Below are positions 24,259 through 36,500 of a stretch of 64,000 bases of DNA, in pieces; position 1 is the stretch's first letter, and every line of letters begins with the position of its first letter. Origin of the DNA: Aselliscus stoliczkanus (Eukaryota > Chordata > Mammalia > Chiroptera > Hipposideridae); the NCBI GenBank assembly GCA_033961575.1, contig CM066732.1, forward strand, positions 67,680,687 through 67,744,686, written 5' to 3'. Below the pieces are notes generated by a model. That model was not told the DNA's origin. It saw only the letters and a program-made list of their open reading frames with translations, and ran no database searches. A program made the position numbers and the translations under genes.

Positions 24259-26709
24259 AAGCTTAAATTATTCTCTGTGAGAAGGCTTTTTCCTGAGGTG
24301 GCATTTCTTATAGCATAGATTTGAGAGGCCAGAATCTTTACATCATACAGAAAGAAACTGCTTTTGTCCATATTGTTTCTAAAATCTTTTCTTTCCTTCT
24401 CAAATAGGTGTCAACCCAAAAGTTTTTTCTGTCAATCTGTAAAACATGGAAAGTATAAGCTCTTTTTCTTCTTTGTATTTTTTTGTGTCATAAATTAAGC
24501 TTTGTAAAAAGTGCTCAGTTACCATGGTGATACCCGTTAAATGTACAGGAACAGAATTCTCCATTTTAAATAAAAATTGTGCATTCATAACTAGATTCAT
24601 TGGCTTCTTTAGCATCAGAAATACCTGACAAAAATGGCAAATTTATTATAGTTTCTTTTTAAAGTGAGCAGTAACTAATGATAAGAAATATTTTGAAATA
24701 TGTAATCTCAATATTTTGAGATTATGAGAATATGTGAAGATTAAAAATAATAATGTTTGTGAATTTAAGAAATCTAAACTATATAGTGTTGAGAAAATAT
24801 ATAGTGTATACTACCTGAATTGTATTATTTCAATTCTAATCTTATATTTGTAGCCCAAAACACATCTAAAGGAAATATTTCTTTTAGTTCTTCCTTTTTA
24901 TAGTCTGCCTTATCAGAATGAATTCTGTTCCCTATTTGAAAATATCACTGAATAGAAATCAAGGTAGTTCTAGAAGTGTATATGAATTTAGGTTCTATTT
25001 AACATTTTATATAAAATATATTACATCTGGTATTGCACAAAACAACATTAGAAATGACCAATTACAGACATGATAATAGCCTAAATTATTTTTCCATTTT
25101 CTTATGGTGATGAAAAAAGTGACTTAGCAAACTATTAGAGGTCTAGTAACAGTGCCCTGAATTGGTTTTCAAATTTTAGTAGGGAAGAGGAAAAAATTAT
25201 TAAATAATAAAGTGTAATGTTTGTAGAATATAAAGAATATGATTTAGAAAGAAATCTAAATAAAGATGGTTCAGATTATGTTAGCTGTTTTAAGGGTCCT
25301 AACTGAAAAATGGTGGTATAATTTTTTAAACTCACAGAAAGGATGTGGCAAAAGACTCTTCAAACATTCATTGTGGACCATAGGGTATGGAGCGTTTCTT
25401 CTCCCTATGCTTTCTTCCAGTGGAGGGAGTTCTGCTAGGTTACCATGTCTGCCTTCCCTCTCGGAACTCCCTCACTCCTCTTTCATAAAGGGAGAGAAGT
25501 GACTTAATCTAATTGGTGAATTTGGAAGGGTGAATTTAACAAAGATTAGACCCCTTTTTCTCTCCCTTCCAATTGGGCGCTAGTTGCCCACAGGAAGTAG
25601 GTACATATTCTGGCCTACTCTTAGGTATTGTTTCATAGTTGTGACCTCCCATGTCAGAAAGTCTGATGAGACCCAGTGCTATGAGTAACTGGATAAGTCT
25701 AATTCTGTGAATCGGCCTTAAGGAGTTCAAAAGCTTTCAAATTCAGGTCATATTCTACAGTATCAGCTTTGTAATAATACAAGTAATATTTTCATTTTGA
25801 GGGTTTGTTTGTTACTGCACAAGCTTAGGCTAACATGGTTAATACATTGGCCTGAGTTATCTTTCTTAAATACTGGTAGTTAAAATAATTCTACTTAACT
25901 GTATTTAACTTAATTTATCTGTGCAATTCCACTATTTTGTTTTATTTATTTATTTTCTATTCATTTCTGATTCATGTTTCCAATTCCTTTTTTCTGTAGG
26001 GACTCATTCCAATGTGCTTTTTGTATAGCCTTGAATATGTATGCACCCTTACAAAATATGATTTGTTGTGTATATTTTTAATTTACATAAATGGTATATA
26101 TGACGAGATACATAACTTTTTCCAATTTTCACATTTTTCATTCAAAATAATATTGCTACATACATATATCTAGAGATTTGCTTCTCTAGAACAGTTGACC
26201 ATTTGATGGACTTGCTTCAGTAGAGCAGGGAACTGTCTGAGAACAGATAGGTGAGAAAACAGCAAATTCTAAGTGGTGTCTCATGTGAGGATGTGAGTAT
26301 CTCTAAGAGGATTTATGGTTTTGCTTGTAGTGTATCCTTCATTTGGTAGGTATAAAAATTAACTTTCAGGCGCAGGTGAGCTGGTTAGGTGAGTCTAAAC
26401 TCAGTTCCAGATGCAGGTAGTTTTGTTTGTTTGTTTGTTTGTTTTTTAAGTTTCTTTTTTGGTGAATTTGATGGGGAAAGGTGAAGGAAAATGGAAACAA
26501 TTGAAAAATAGGAAATAGACACAATGGACATGCTGTTGGCAGTACTGGGAAAGAGCCAGGTACTAACAATTTTTTTTTCCTCCCACTTAAAACCACTAAT
26601 GACACATGAAAAAAACTGTACAGAATATACACACTTCCTGAAGTACCCATGGATTTGAACAATGGCTGTTTCACCAGAACTAAAAATAATATCCTAAAAC
26701 CTTGAGAAA
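24259..26709. other. unassigned non-coding sequence
   Basis: About 2.4 kb, AT-rich, with a small (GTTT)n run at 26428-26446. The longest frames (78 and 102 codons) are low-complexity or featureless. Text around 25970-26170 has the look of an old interspersed repeat that I cannot name. Confidence 0.5.
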
Positions 26710-26935
26710 GAATATTTATATTTCAAAATAACTTTTTATTGAACGCCTACTATGTTCTATGTATTTCACATATATTACCACATTTAATCCTTATATATAT
26801 TCTATAAGAAAGGTATAATTCTTATTCTCATTTTACAACTGAAGAAGTTGAAGATGCACCAATATTCGATTTAAAATCAGTCTGTTTTTGTCTAAAATCC
26901 ATGTTCTTCCCAGTGTGTAACAGCACCTCTCTATT
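26710..26935 (-). mobile_element. MIR SINE fragment
   Basis: Reverse MIR: 'tattgaacgcctactatgtt', 'attaccacatttaatcctta', 'tctcattttacaactgaaga' and a decayed head region ending 'catgttcttccc'. Confidence 0.8.
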
Positions 26936-27428
26936 TTAGGCAGAGAATGTTCTGGGGCTTTCTCCTTGTAGTTAGTATATTAGAGCATTGCTGGTGTGCA
27001 ATTCAGAAGTGAACAATGTGGCTTGGAGTCAAGGACAGTGAAAAAGGAAAGGTGGATAAGCATCAAGTTGGGGACAATGAACCTTATACACCTGACAGAG
27101 AGTCGGTATTCAGTTGTCAATATTTGTTAAATGAGCCACAACCAGAACTATATGCCTTTTGTAATTTGATATGTATGGATATAAACTACTTGCTCCTTAA
27201 CCAAAGGCAGGTCTTTCTATTATATGCCTTTAGTTTTCCCAAACTAACATTTTTGTAAAACATTTGTAAACAAACAAACAGGCAATCAAACAATCTCTTT
27301 AGGAATTGTTAAGGAGCAATTACCTGAACCAGGTATACTCAGGCAACAATTAGCCATGGTTATTAAGCTATGGCTTCAGCTGAGTAGCTGGGTAAGCCAC
27401 CACTCATGAAATAGAGCCAAAAAATGGC
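26936..27428. other. unassigned non-coding sequence
   Basis: About 490 bp with an 80-codon forward frame (27016-27258) of no recognisable type. No repeat recognised. Confidence 0.45.
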
Positions 27429-27439
27429 TTCTGTAATCC

Positions 27440-28366
27440 TTTTTTTTTAAAAAAAAACTTTATTATTATTATTATTATTAGTTACAGATGGACAAAACAA
27501 TGCAATAGTTATCTTTTTCACCCCTTACAAAGTGACTAGCTCCTCCCCCCTCGTCTGCCCCCTCCCCCCGATATCGTACATATCTATTACAATTCCATTG
27601 ACTCCATCCCCACACTATATTCCACATCCCATGACTATGTATGTGTTAAATTATAGTTGACATATAATATTATTCAGAGGCAGCTTCAGATGTACAGTGT
27701 GGTAAGGCCACTACACCATCCATGAAGTGGTCTCCCTGGCAAGACATGAGTCCTTCTGATCCCCTAAAAAAAATATTTACAACCTTATTGATTATATTCC
27801 CTAAACTGTCTCTTCTGTCTCTGCAGTAGTATTGTAGTTATCAGTTTGTGTTGCCTCATCCCTTTCCCTTCTCCCTCATGCCCATCCCCATCCCATCTAG
27901 CCCTCCTCAGTTTTTTCTTTGTGTCTCTAAGATTATTTCTGTTTACATTGCTTATTTATTCAGTTATTTAGATTCCACATATAAGTGAGATCATATGGTA
28001 TTTGTCTTTCACTGGCTGACTTATTTCAGTTAACATAATGTTCTCTGGGTCCATCCATATCGTTGCAAATGGTACGATTTCTTTCTTCTTTATAACTGTG
28101 TAATATTCCATTGTGTAAATGTACCACAGTTTCTTAATTCAGTCATCTACCGATGGGCATTTTGGTTGTTTCCAAGTCTTGGCTATTGTAAATAGTGCTG
28201 CAATGAACATAGGGGTAAATATATTTTTTTAAATTCGTTTCTTGGGATTTTCAGGATAAATGCCTAGGAGTGGAATTGCTGTGTCAAAAGGTAGTTCCAT
28301 TTCCAGTTTTTTGAGATACCTCCATACTGACTTCCATAGTGGCTGCACCAATCTGCAATCCCACTA
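27440..28366 (-). mobile_element. 5'-truncated L1 insertion
   Basis: TSD TTCTGTAATCC at 27429-27439 and 28367-28377. Minus-strand order: ORF2 C-terminal part entering at 28366 ('agtggctgcaccaatctgca'), ORF2 end about 27970, 3'UTR, and a poly-A tail with a TAA array (27440-27480). It resembles the 3'UTR of the younger L1 at 51601-52095, so it is the same or a sister subfamily. Standard target-primed insertion with 5' truncation. Confidence 0.93.
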
Positions 28367-28497
28367 TTCTGTAATCCCTTTGATGGTCAGGCTTTCTAGT
28401 TTCTATGTGAGCAGACACTGGAGTATGTCCAAAATATCTAACATCCACAATATTTCTTTCATTTGTTTTGTTTATTTTTTTCTTCCCATCTTTCTTT

Positions 28498-28614
28498 ATA
28501 TTAATTCTTTTTTTTTTTTTTTTGAGGGCAGTGTCACTGGCCCTCTTATTCGGGACCGAACCAGGGCCACTGGCTTCGTAAACCAGCGCTTAGCACCACG
28601 CCACTCGGCCGGTC
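28498..28614 (-). mobile_element. short tRNA-derived SINE, copy 3
   Basis: TSD CCCATCTTTCTTT at 28485-28497 and 28615-28627. The minus-strand head is GGACCGGCCGAGTGGCGTGG, the B-box region is GGTTCGGTCCCG, and it ends GTGACACTGCCCTCA15. Same short form as 23820-23972. Confidence 0.95.
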
Positions 28615-28627
28615 CCCATCTTTCTTT

Positions 28628-29535
28628 CTTAATACTCTGATCTCTGTTTCCCTTTTTATTCTGCAAGTTAATAATAAATTTTACTAAATGCATTACTCAG
28701 ACTCTATGAGTGGTATTTAAAAGATATTCCCACTCTACAAAAGGAGGATAATCATTATGCAGTGGAACCATTAGGCATGCAAATAGAGTATTTAATCAAA
28801 TTACATGTTGAATACTAATACAAGCGTGTGCATATAATATCTTGGGAGAAGAGAGAGTTTAGATTAGGATATTTCTGGATTTTGTCCTGCTGAAAATGTA
28901 ATGGTTTTTCTTTTGCTAAATTTTCCCCTCTGGAAGGCTTTTAGCAGACTATTTTCTTATAACAAAAGAAGCAAAAAACTGTCTGAAAGTGAACTGTTTG
29001 TCCTGTTCTTTTCAAATGGAATTGGGAGCCTAGTGAGACCATCTTACTGAAAAGTTAAGCTTTATGTGAGCTGGAATAATTATTAGCCAGAACAGAAAAT
29101 TCCAGACCTGTGTGTTGCCAATGTTTGTACACTTCAGTACCAAATATTAGACATTTAACTATCAATTATTTATGAAGTACAGGTTAGGTATGAGCTAATC
29201 AATGAAGATTCTAGATGATTAAAAAAATATTATTTGGGGGTCATGTTTTATATCAAATTATAAATATGCATAATTTTTTAATTGATACATTTATCTTTAT
29301 TCATTTTTTCTACTTAGGTAGAGAATGACTTGCATATAATTTATTGGGAAGATTAAATGGCAAAAGTCATTGTAGTAAAGCTTTGCATCAAAATGGAAAA
29401 ACTAAATATATTGCTTAACCTTCTCTAATTTAAAAAAAAAATTCTACTGCTTTTTGATACCTGTATGAACTGGAAGAGGGTATATGGTTAAAAAGTCAGA
29501 ACATATATCCCAAATTTTGAAATCAAGGATTTTGT
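28628..29535. other. unassigned AT-rich sequence
   Basis: About 900 bp with dense stops and no recognised repeat, gene or RNA. Confidence 0.55.
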
Positions 29536-29554
29536 TGAAAAAAAGTATCCATGA

Positions 29555-29769
29555 GAGGGTAAGAGGGGAGGAGAGATGGTAGAAGTGGGTAAAGGGGGTC
29601 AAATATATGGTGATGGAAGGAGAACTGACTCTGGGTTGCGAACACACAATGTGATATGTAGATGATGTATTATGGAATTGTACACCTGAAATCTATGTAA
29701 CTTTATTAACCATTGTCACCCCAATAAATTTAATAAAAAAAAAATAGAAAAAAGAAAAAGAAAATCAAC
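29555..29769 (+). mobile_element. severely 5'-truncated L1 (3'UTR only)
   Basis: Forward L1 3' end: 'gaactgactctgggttgcga', 'acacacaatgtgatatgtag', 'attgtacacctgaaatctat', 'gtcaccccaataaatttaat' plus an A-rich tail. TSD about 19 bp (29536-29554 and 29770-29789; shared GTATNCATGA core). Only about 190 bp of the L1 was copied. The AATAAA signal is at the expected place. Confidence 0.92.
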
Positions 29770-29789
29770 TGAAAAAAAAGTATGCATGA

Positions 29790-30860
29790 TTTATTTTCTT
29801 TTAACAAACCAACAGTTACTTACAGAGGGATTTATAATACATCAGCCAGTATGACAATCAAAACAATGATATTTAAAGGAAAAATACCACAGGAATACTC
29901 AACAGACAATAAATATTGGTTGAGTATTTAAAGGAAAATGAGTGATAGACTGCACTCATCACATAGCTACATAAAACTTCCAGTTCTTTTAATAGTAGCT
30001 CTGCTAGTAGAACTTGGATATCCTCCTGAACAATTGGTATTATATATGGGTGATGCCTAATTGGTTGAAATTCAAAATTTCCTATTTAATATTGTCTAAT
30101 GAAATAAAATTCCTCTCAATTCACAGTTCTTCCATAGTGGTTGTATTGGGAGAAGTGTGCTGGTGAGAATGGTCATCCAATCCTCCAAGCATAAAATTTT
30201 GTGTACCCCAATTAAGATAGTGGCAATGGGTTAGAGAGAGAGCTATACAAGAGATTTGACAGGTGGAATGGATAGAACTTGGTGGATAGTTGAATATGGG
30301 TGCCTCGGGAAGACTCTTCAGTTTTCTGGTTTACATACCTGAATGGATACATTAGAGACAGAGTACACAGCAGGAACAAGGTTTGGGATCAGGGAAGAGT
30401 TCTTTTAAAGAAGATGACCCTGCCAGTGACCCACCTACATTTTCTTTTTTTCCATCATATTTATTTGGGGGTTATTGTGGCTGAACTTTAATAATTTATA
30501 GGTGTTGCTTTGTCAACACAATTTTTATTAATACAATTATCTTTCCAAGTAGATTGTAAACTACTTGAGGGTAGACTCCTTTTTTTTTCTTCTTTCTCTC
30601 TCTTTGTTATACTTTCTAGGTGTCTAGTAAAATCCTTGTACAATAGGAATCCATATTTACAATCAACAGAACATTAATTTCTCCGAGTTCTGTGAGCCTT
30701 TGATGGAAGACATGGCTCACCAACTAACCACCCTCATATTAAAATATTTAAAAACAAAAACAAAAAATGGAGATGATTTTGGAGGGGTGATTGGAAGATA
30801 AAATACAACATAGAAATGTTGATACATTTTAATGTTATGATCTATTTATGTGAATTAAAA
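29790..30860. other. unassigned non-coding sequence
   Basis: About 1.07 kb, no repeat or coding signal recognised. A 63-codon forward frame at 30300-30491 is featureless. Confidence 0.5.
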
Positions 30861-30871
30861 AATACTAATTA

Positions 30872-31315
30872 GGGCCGGCCGAGTGGCGCATTGGTTAAGC
30901 GCTGGTTTTGGGATGCCAGCAGCCCCGGTTCGGATCCCACATGAGGGCCAGTGACACTGCCCTCTACAGCTAACAACAGCTCCACCTGGAGCTGGGCTGT
31001 GCGAGCCCCGGTGATGGTGTGGGCTGCAGCCCCTGCTGCAGTGGGCTGCCATAGGCTACAGTGAGTGGCCCACAGCCAGCGTGAGCGGCTGGCAGCCAGC
31101 GTGAGCTGCCAATAGCCGCGGTGAGCGACATCCAGAGGCCGGCGACCGATCTGCCTCATCCGGGAAGAGCTCAATGAGGATACCAACAGTGAAGCAACAT
31201 CCTCCGCAACTAAACTGAAGAACAAAAAGACAGCAACTTGTCTGTTCCCCTTTCCCAATTCCCCAACACTGTTCCTCTCTGCCAATTCCCTAATAAAATC
31301 TTTAAAAAAAAAAAA
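30872..31315 (+). mobile_element. long tRNA-derived SINE, copy 3 (forward; best reference copy)
   Basis: TSD AATACTAATTA at 30861-30871 and 31316-31326. Forward structure: a tRNA-like head (GGGCCGGCCGAGTGGCGCAT; A-box-like TGGCGCATTGG; B box GGTTCGGATCC at about 30928), a spacer GAGGGCCAGTGACACTGCC, a body with repeated 'gtgagcggctggcagccagc'-like units (31055-31130), then AATAAA (31292-31297), TCTTT (31299-31303) and an A tail. AATAAA plus a TCTTT Pol III terminator is the mark of the T+ SINE class. The 157-codon minus frame across it is not a gene. Confidence 0.96.
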
Positions 31316-31492
31316 AATACTAATTAAAAATAGCATTTGCATTTTTTTCAGTTCAGCCGAGAAAGAAGAAATAAGGATTGTAACTAAATTGCTCTTTGAA
31401 AAATGTATTTTGATTTTATTTCAATATTTCTTTCTAAGAGTTCTTCCATTTCTGCTATCAAATAGGCAGCAATTAAAAGTGACGATATTCAG

Positions 31493-31592
31493 GGCCGGCC
31501 AAATAGTGCGGTGGTTAAGTGCTGGCTTGGGAAGCCAGCGGCCCCAGTTCGGGTCCCACATATGAGGGCCACTGACACTGCCCAAAAAAAAG
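31493..31592 (+). mobile_element. short tRNA-derived SINE, copy 4
   Basis: TSD of 17 bp with one mismatch (31476-31492 and 31593-31609; shared GATATTCAG end). Head GGCCGGCCAAATAGTGCGG, B box AGTTCGGGTCCC, ends CACTGACACTGCCC + A8. The short tail and near-perfect TSD suggest a relatively recent insertion. Confidence 0.95.
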
Positions 31593-31609
31593 AAAGTGAT
31601 GATATTCAG

Positions 31610-32904
31610 TGCTGGTGAAGGTAGTATGACTTCTCATATACTTTTTTTTGAGCAGGAGGGGAATTATATACACTCTTAATAGAAAGGAATTTGGCTCTAC
31701 GTATTAACACTCCTAAAATGTTTATGAACTTTGACCCATGGAATCAATTTAGGAATCTAAATGAAATGATCAAAAGTGTTATTATTGAATTATTCACCCA
31801 GATGTTCATAACCTTATATAATAATAATTAAACCTTTTACATGACATAAATGTTCAACCACATAGGTTCAGTAAATTATTATATTGATTCTCCCTTCTCT
31901 TCCTATTCTCATTGTATCTAGGTTAGATTCCATTCTTCATTATAAACACTCTACTGAAAACTCTTCAATAGCTTTGTTTCTCTCTTCCTACACTATTTCC
32001 CAGAAAACTTTCAACCCTGGAAAAACTCAACTACCAGCTTTCTCCATGCCTTATTGCTGTAACTAAGAATTAGTGGAGAAAAACACACATTTTTAAAGTT
32101 AGCTTTCACTCCATCTGGGCTGTTAAAGCTGGCAATTCTACTCTCTTGAGCTCAAAAGAGATTATTTCATATCTGCCCACCTTATCCAATCTTCTCTAAT
32201 CTCTATTCTCTTCATTTTTCACTCTCCTTTCTCTCTCCTAGGGTTTTAGAGGATGACATTGCTGCATGCTATATAGAAAAAGTAGAAGTTGTTACACAGT
32301 AACCACAAATCTATTTATATTTGCACCAGCCACCCCTCCTGTTTTCTTTCTGAGAGAGTATGAAGGATCCCATCTTCTATGAAAGATGAAAACCTCTGTG
32401 TGTGCTCACGGTCCCATGCTCTCTCAAGCAGTTATTTTTTGTTTCTCCTCCCTTTAACTTTTGCAATCATTTTTAGCATTCCATCATGTTTTTGAGCCTC
32501 CCATTCTTTAAAACAAATAAGCAATTATACTTCTGAATCTAACTGATTGTGAAGACATTAGATACCATCTATTTGTCAATGATGACTGCAAAATCTAATC
32601 TGCTCAGGTCCTTTCCTGGAGACCACACTTCTCAGTGCACCCGTCCACTTAACAGCTTCACGTTGGTATCTCATGGGGAGCCCAAATTTGTTGTCTTCCC
32701 AACTGAAGCGTCAGATCAGCTCCCCTTCAGATCAGCTCCTCCCAGTGTCTCCCAAAGTAGCAAGTGAGGCCTTAAATGCTCAGTTTCTCCTACTGCCACT
32801 TCCCCTACATCTGCCTTTCATTGACCTCCCATCATTAAGTCTGTTGATTCTGTATTCAAAATACATTTTGAATATGCCTGTTTCTCTCTGCATGTCTCTG
32901 TCTT
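31610..32904. other. unassigned non-coding sequence
   Basis: About 1.3 kb, pyrimidine-rich between 31890 and 32900, with several short forward frames of Ser/Leu/Pro composition that reflect base bias. Its right part may belong to the adjoining L2, but the match is too weak to call. Confidence 0.5.
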
Positions 32905-33535
32905 GGTCCTAACCAATGACTCTATCCTGAATTATTATAATTGCTCTCTTATTGTCTCTCAGCTTCTACTTTTCTCTCCTGCAATTCACTATCTGCCTAG
33001 CAGCCAAAGAGGCTTTGTTAAAATTCAAATCTGATTGTATCACTTTAAAGGGAACCAAACTTCATTTGGTTTCTCATTGTGTTTAGGATAAAACCCATAG
33101 GCCTTTATATACGTGGAAAGGTCATGGGTACTCTGCCTCTGACTACCTCGCCAGCGTAACCTGTTGAGCTTCCGACACCGCCAGCATCTTACTGACCTGC
33201 CACCTGACTTTTGTATTCCTCACACACTCTGCAGTTCTTTCTCAATTCAGGGGTTTCATGTATCTTGTTCTGTTTGCTTGCTTTTCCCTCTTCTCTTCAC
33301 CAGGCTAACTCCTACTTATTTCGCAGGCCTCATCTTACATTGTGCCTTCTCAGGGAAACCTTTCTTGACTTCTCAGATTAGCCTGAACCCCAATATTATT
33401 TGCTTTAACCGGACCTTGTATGTCTTGATAAAAATAGCTTATCAGATTATTCATGTACATAATAATGGTTCTGACAGGTTAACATAGTGCCCAGTAGGCA
33501 TTAGGTCCTCAATGAAAATATTTTAAAGTGAAGGA
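32905..33535 (+). mobile_element. L2 (LINE2) 3' fragment
   Basis: Forward L2 3' region: 'tctgattgtatcactttaaa', 'aggataaaacccataggcct', 'cctgacttttgtattcctca', 'ctgtttgcttgcttttccct', 'cttacattgtgccttctcag', 'ggaaacctttcttgacttct', and the end 'gtgcccagtaggcattaggt' followed by 'cctcaatgaaaata'. Ancient, non-functional. Confidence 0.78.
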
Positions 33536-36500
33536 TCAGTAAATTATTATACACTTGTCAGTGGTCACATTTTATAATTAATGATGTAAGGAAATGTTCA
33601 TGATACATGTAATGTGAAAAAGAAGAATACAAAACAGTATTTAGAATATAATCTCAATTTGGAAAAAAAGTTATCTATTTGTTTTCATATTAAAATATCT
33701 GTAAGAATTCCTCCTGCCCTAGGTTTTAACATTGTTTGGGGAGAATTCTAAGGTTTTAGAATTTTAATATTTTGGGGGATTACAGGTGATTTTTATTCTT
33801 TCTACTTTTTTATATTTTTTACATTTCTCCTCTGAAAAGGTAAAGTTACTTGAAAAGAAAAAGAATTAGGTATTTGTACTATATTAAAATGCATGCTTAT
33901 TTCAGATTTTTTATATTATTGCCTTTAGCTTCCTTAAGCCTTTGTAAATCTCCATTTTAGAAAATATGCTGCATTTTACTCCAGTACAAAACATCTTTGT
34001 GTTCAATGATCAGCTGCACGGAGAGGATATAACAGCTCAAAAATATGGTGCTTGTGTATCATAAGGGACTACGGTTTATAACACTGATCCAGCTAGTAAG
34101 AGAATTAGTCAGGGTCAGTGAACAAAGACAATTTGTTCAAATATATTCAGTAAACTGCTCACTGGAATATGACCCAAATCCCTTATCTTTGGGAAGTGTG
34201 TGGCTTATTTATTAGTGCAGCTTCTTTGAGGAAAAGATACAGGTAACAAGCTGTAAAAGTCTTCCTCTGTTTCATTCTTTACAGTACAGTGCTTAAACAT
34301 TTAAAAAGAAAACCCTAATTTGCAAAGTTACATTGACATTGTAATTTTTGCATATTTAATAAGCCTTAGCTACTTTAACTGAAAAGTGGAATTTTTCATG
34401 GAATGCTACCCTTTTCATTCCGGCATACATCTTAGATTTAATTTGGCATGGGACATATCAACCTTGGCTCTCAGAAACAAGGTTAGAACCTGTAGTGCAT
34501 GAAAACAAGCTCTTCTAAACACTTTCTTTTTTTTTTCCCCATTTGCTACACATTCTTTGCCAGTTTGGAGAGAACACAAAGAATGAGAATGATCCTTTTC
34601 CTTAGCTAAACAGAACATGATTAGAGTTGATGCAAATATTTCCCTTTTTAGAATACAGGATAGCATTTCTCCACACCTCCATCCCCCTTAGAGTGCCAAC
34701 AAGGCAGGTTTTGTCACATTGTAAAGCAAAACAGCCATGTGAGAGTTTTGCATGTTTTTAATAACACTTTTATTTTTTAATGTATAGTCTTCTGATTTTT
34801 TGTTTGGTTTTGTTTCTTAGTAGAAACTCCAACTGACCTCATTATGAACAGAAATATATTCTTTGGCGTGATATCCAAAACTTTTAATGCTTTTGTGAGA
34901 TATTTTGGGTGTGTGATAAAGCAACTTTTTTGGTTGAATTGAAGATGTGGAGCTATCCAATTATCTAAATGATATTCATAGTATTACTCCATATTTTTCT
35001 TTAGAAAAGAAAGATAAAATATCTACACTTACGGTGATATATACTCAGTGTACCCATTTGCAGGAAACTCATTAATAAAATTAGCTTTCTTGAAATGCTT
35101 GCATTATAATTCACCTAAAAAGTACAACTTGATTGAAGCTAGAAAAGTTTAATAAAATTATGTATTGAGGACTTTTGGCTGCATGCCATCTAATCTGGTT
35201 TAAGGGGAAAAGTTAAAGTTTATTGACTCATAACTAAAAATTCTAGGAATAGGTCCGGATTCAGGAAAAGCTTATTAGAGAGCTAAATCCTCAAGATGGA
35301 TGTCTCTCTTGACCTCTCATCTGTTTCCCCCTTGCTTTCCTGTGCATTAGCTTCATGTCAGGCACCAAATGCACCCTGCTACACCCCTTTCCCTTTCTCA
35401 TGGCAATACTTTCTCTTTCCTAAAATTGTAATGAAATATTCTTGGGATTGAATTTCTTTAGTCCTGATTGCTCCAGATTGAGTTCTCTAAATTAGGGTGA
35501 TGCTTGGATGGGCGAGACCTGAGGCACATGCAATCCCACAACCAGGGATGAGATCCACCCACCTGCTCCATATGGACTGAGAATGGGGAGAAGCAAGATA
35601 TCTTGTATAACAACATTTGTTATGTGAATACAAGAGATTTTGACGTGGACAGGGAAAATGATAGATACCTAATACAACTTCATACATTTTTCTGTATATA
35701 GAGGTCATGATTTATATGTAGTTTGTCTCTGGCTAGGAGAAATGAAGGCCTTAAAGACATCAAATTTATGGCATCACCGAAGATTAGGAGACTATTTTGC
35801 CAAATGCCCTGCAAGCCTGTTATTATGGAGGATGAAGAGGGGTGTGTCTCTTAGGTGATTACTACTGTCTGGGCTATTGAGGAGCCATTGTGAAGGGTAT
35901 CTTCTGATCAGTAGGGGGTTCTATGCAATTTAAGCTTGTTTATGTCTAGCTGGTTCTTTTTAATTGAAAATATGAATTTGAGTATTTCTTACAAGCAAAA
36001 CAATGTTGGGCATTTAAAAAAATAGTCAGTAAAAATAGTCAATAACAAGTAGGTCATCTTGTTATCCCAAAGTTATGAGATTTATATCACTTATTGCTAA
36101 TCTAGGGCAGCAAGTTGCTCCTGAAGACAATGCTGTATTGGAGGAACATAGGATTTGGAATATCTTTCGCAGGTTATCTTGTCTTGGAATAGATCTGAGA
36201 AATCTACACAGCCTTCAGACCTACTAGGGGGCCTTTATGAAAGGAATGTGCTTATAATTTTATTTAGATATCGTTCTTACATTAGGGATTGTATTGGAAA
36301 GTGGGGAGAGGATATTTGTGAGATAATTATAATGTAGGAATTTAGCGATCCCTTATAAATTTATTTTTGTAAGTTACACTGGCAGTTATATATTGCTCTG
36401 CCTCTTCATTCTGAAACTTCATATGTTTCATTGCGTATGCCTAAATTTTCTATGTGAGGATCGGGAGAGGACAGTCTCTTGGAATTTTAATTGAAGCTGT

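Noticed and set aside
30872..30945. tRNA gene from A and B boxes
   Set aside because: The boxes are the SINE head; the cloverleaf is not maintained, and the same head occurs at nine other places with A tails and TSDs.
30869..31342. 157-codon minus frame
   Set aside because: Lies fully inside a SINE and runs antisense to it; the same kind of frame occurs in other copies of that SINE.
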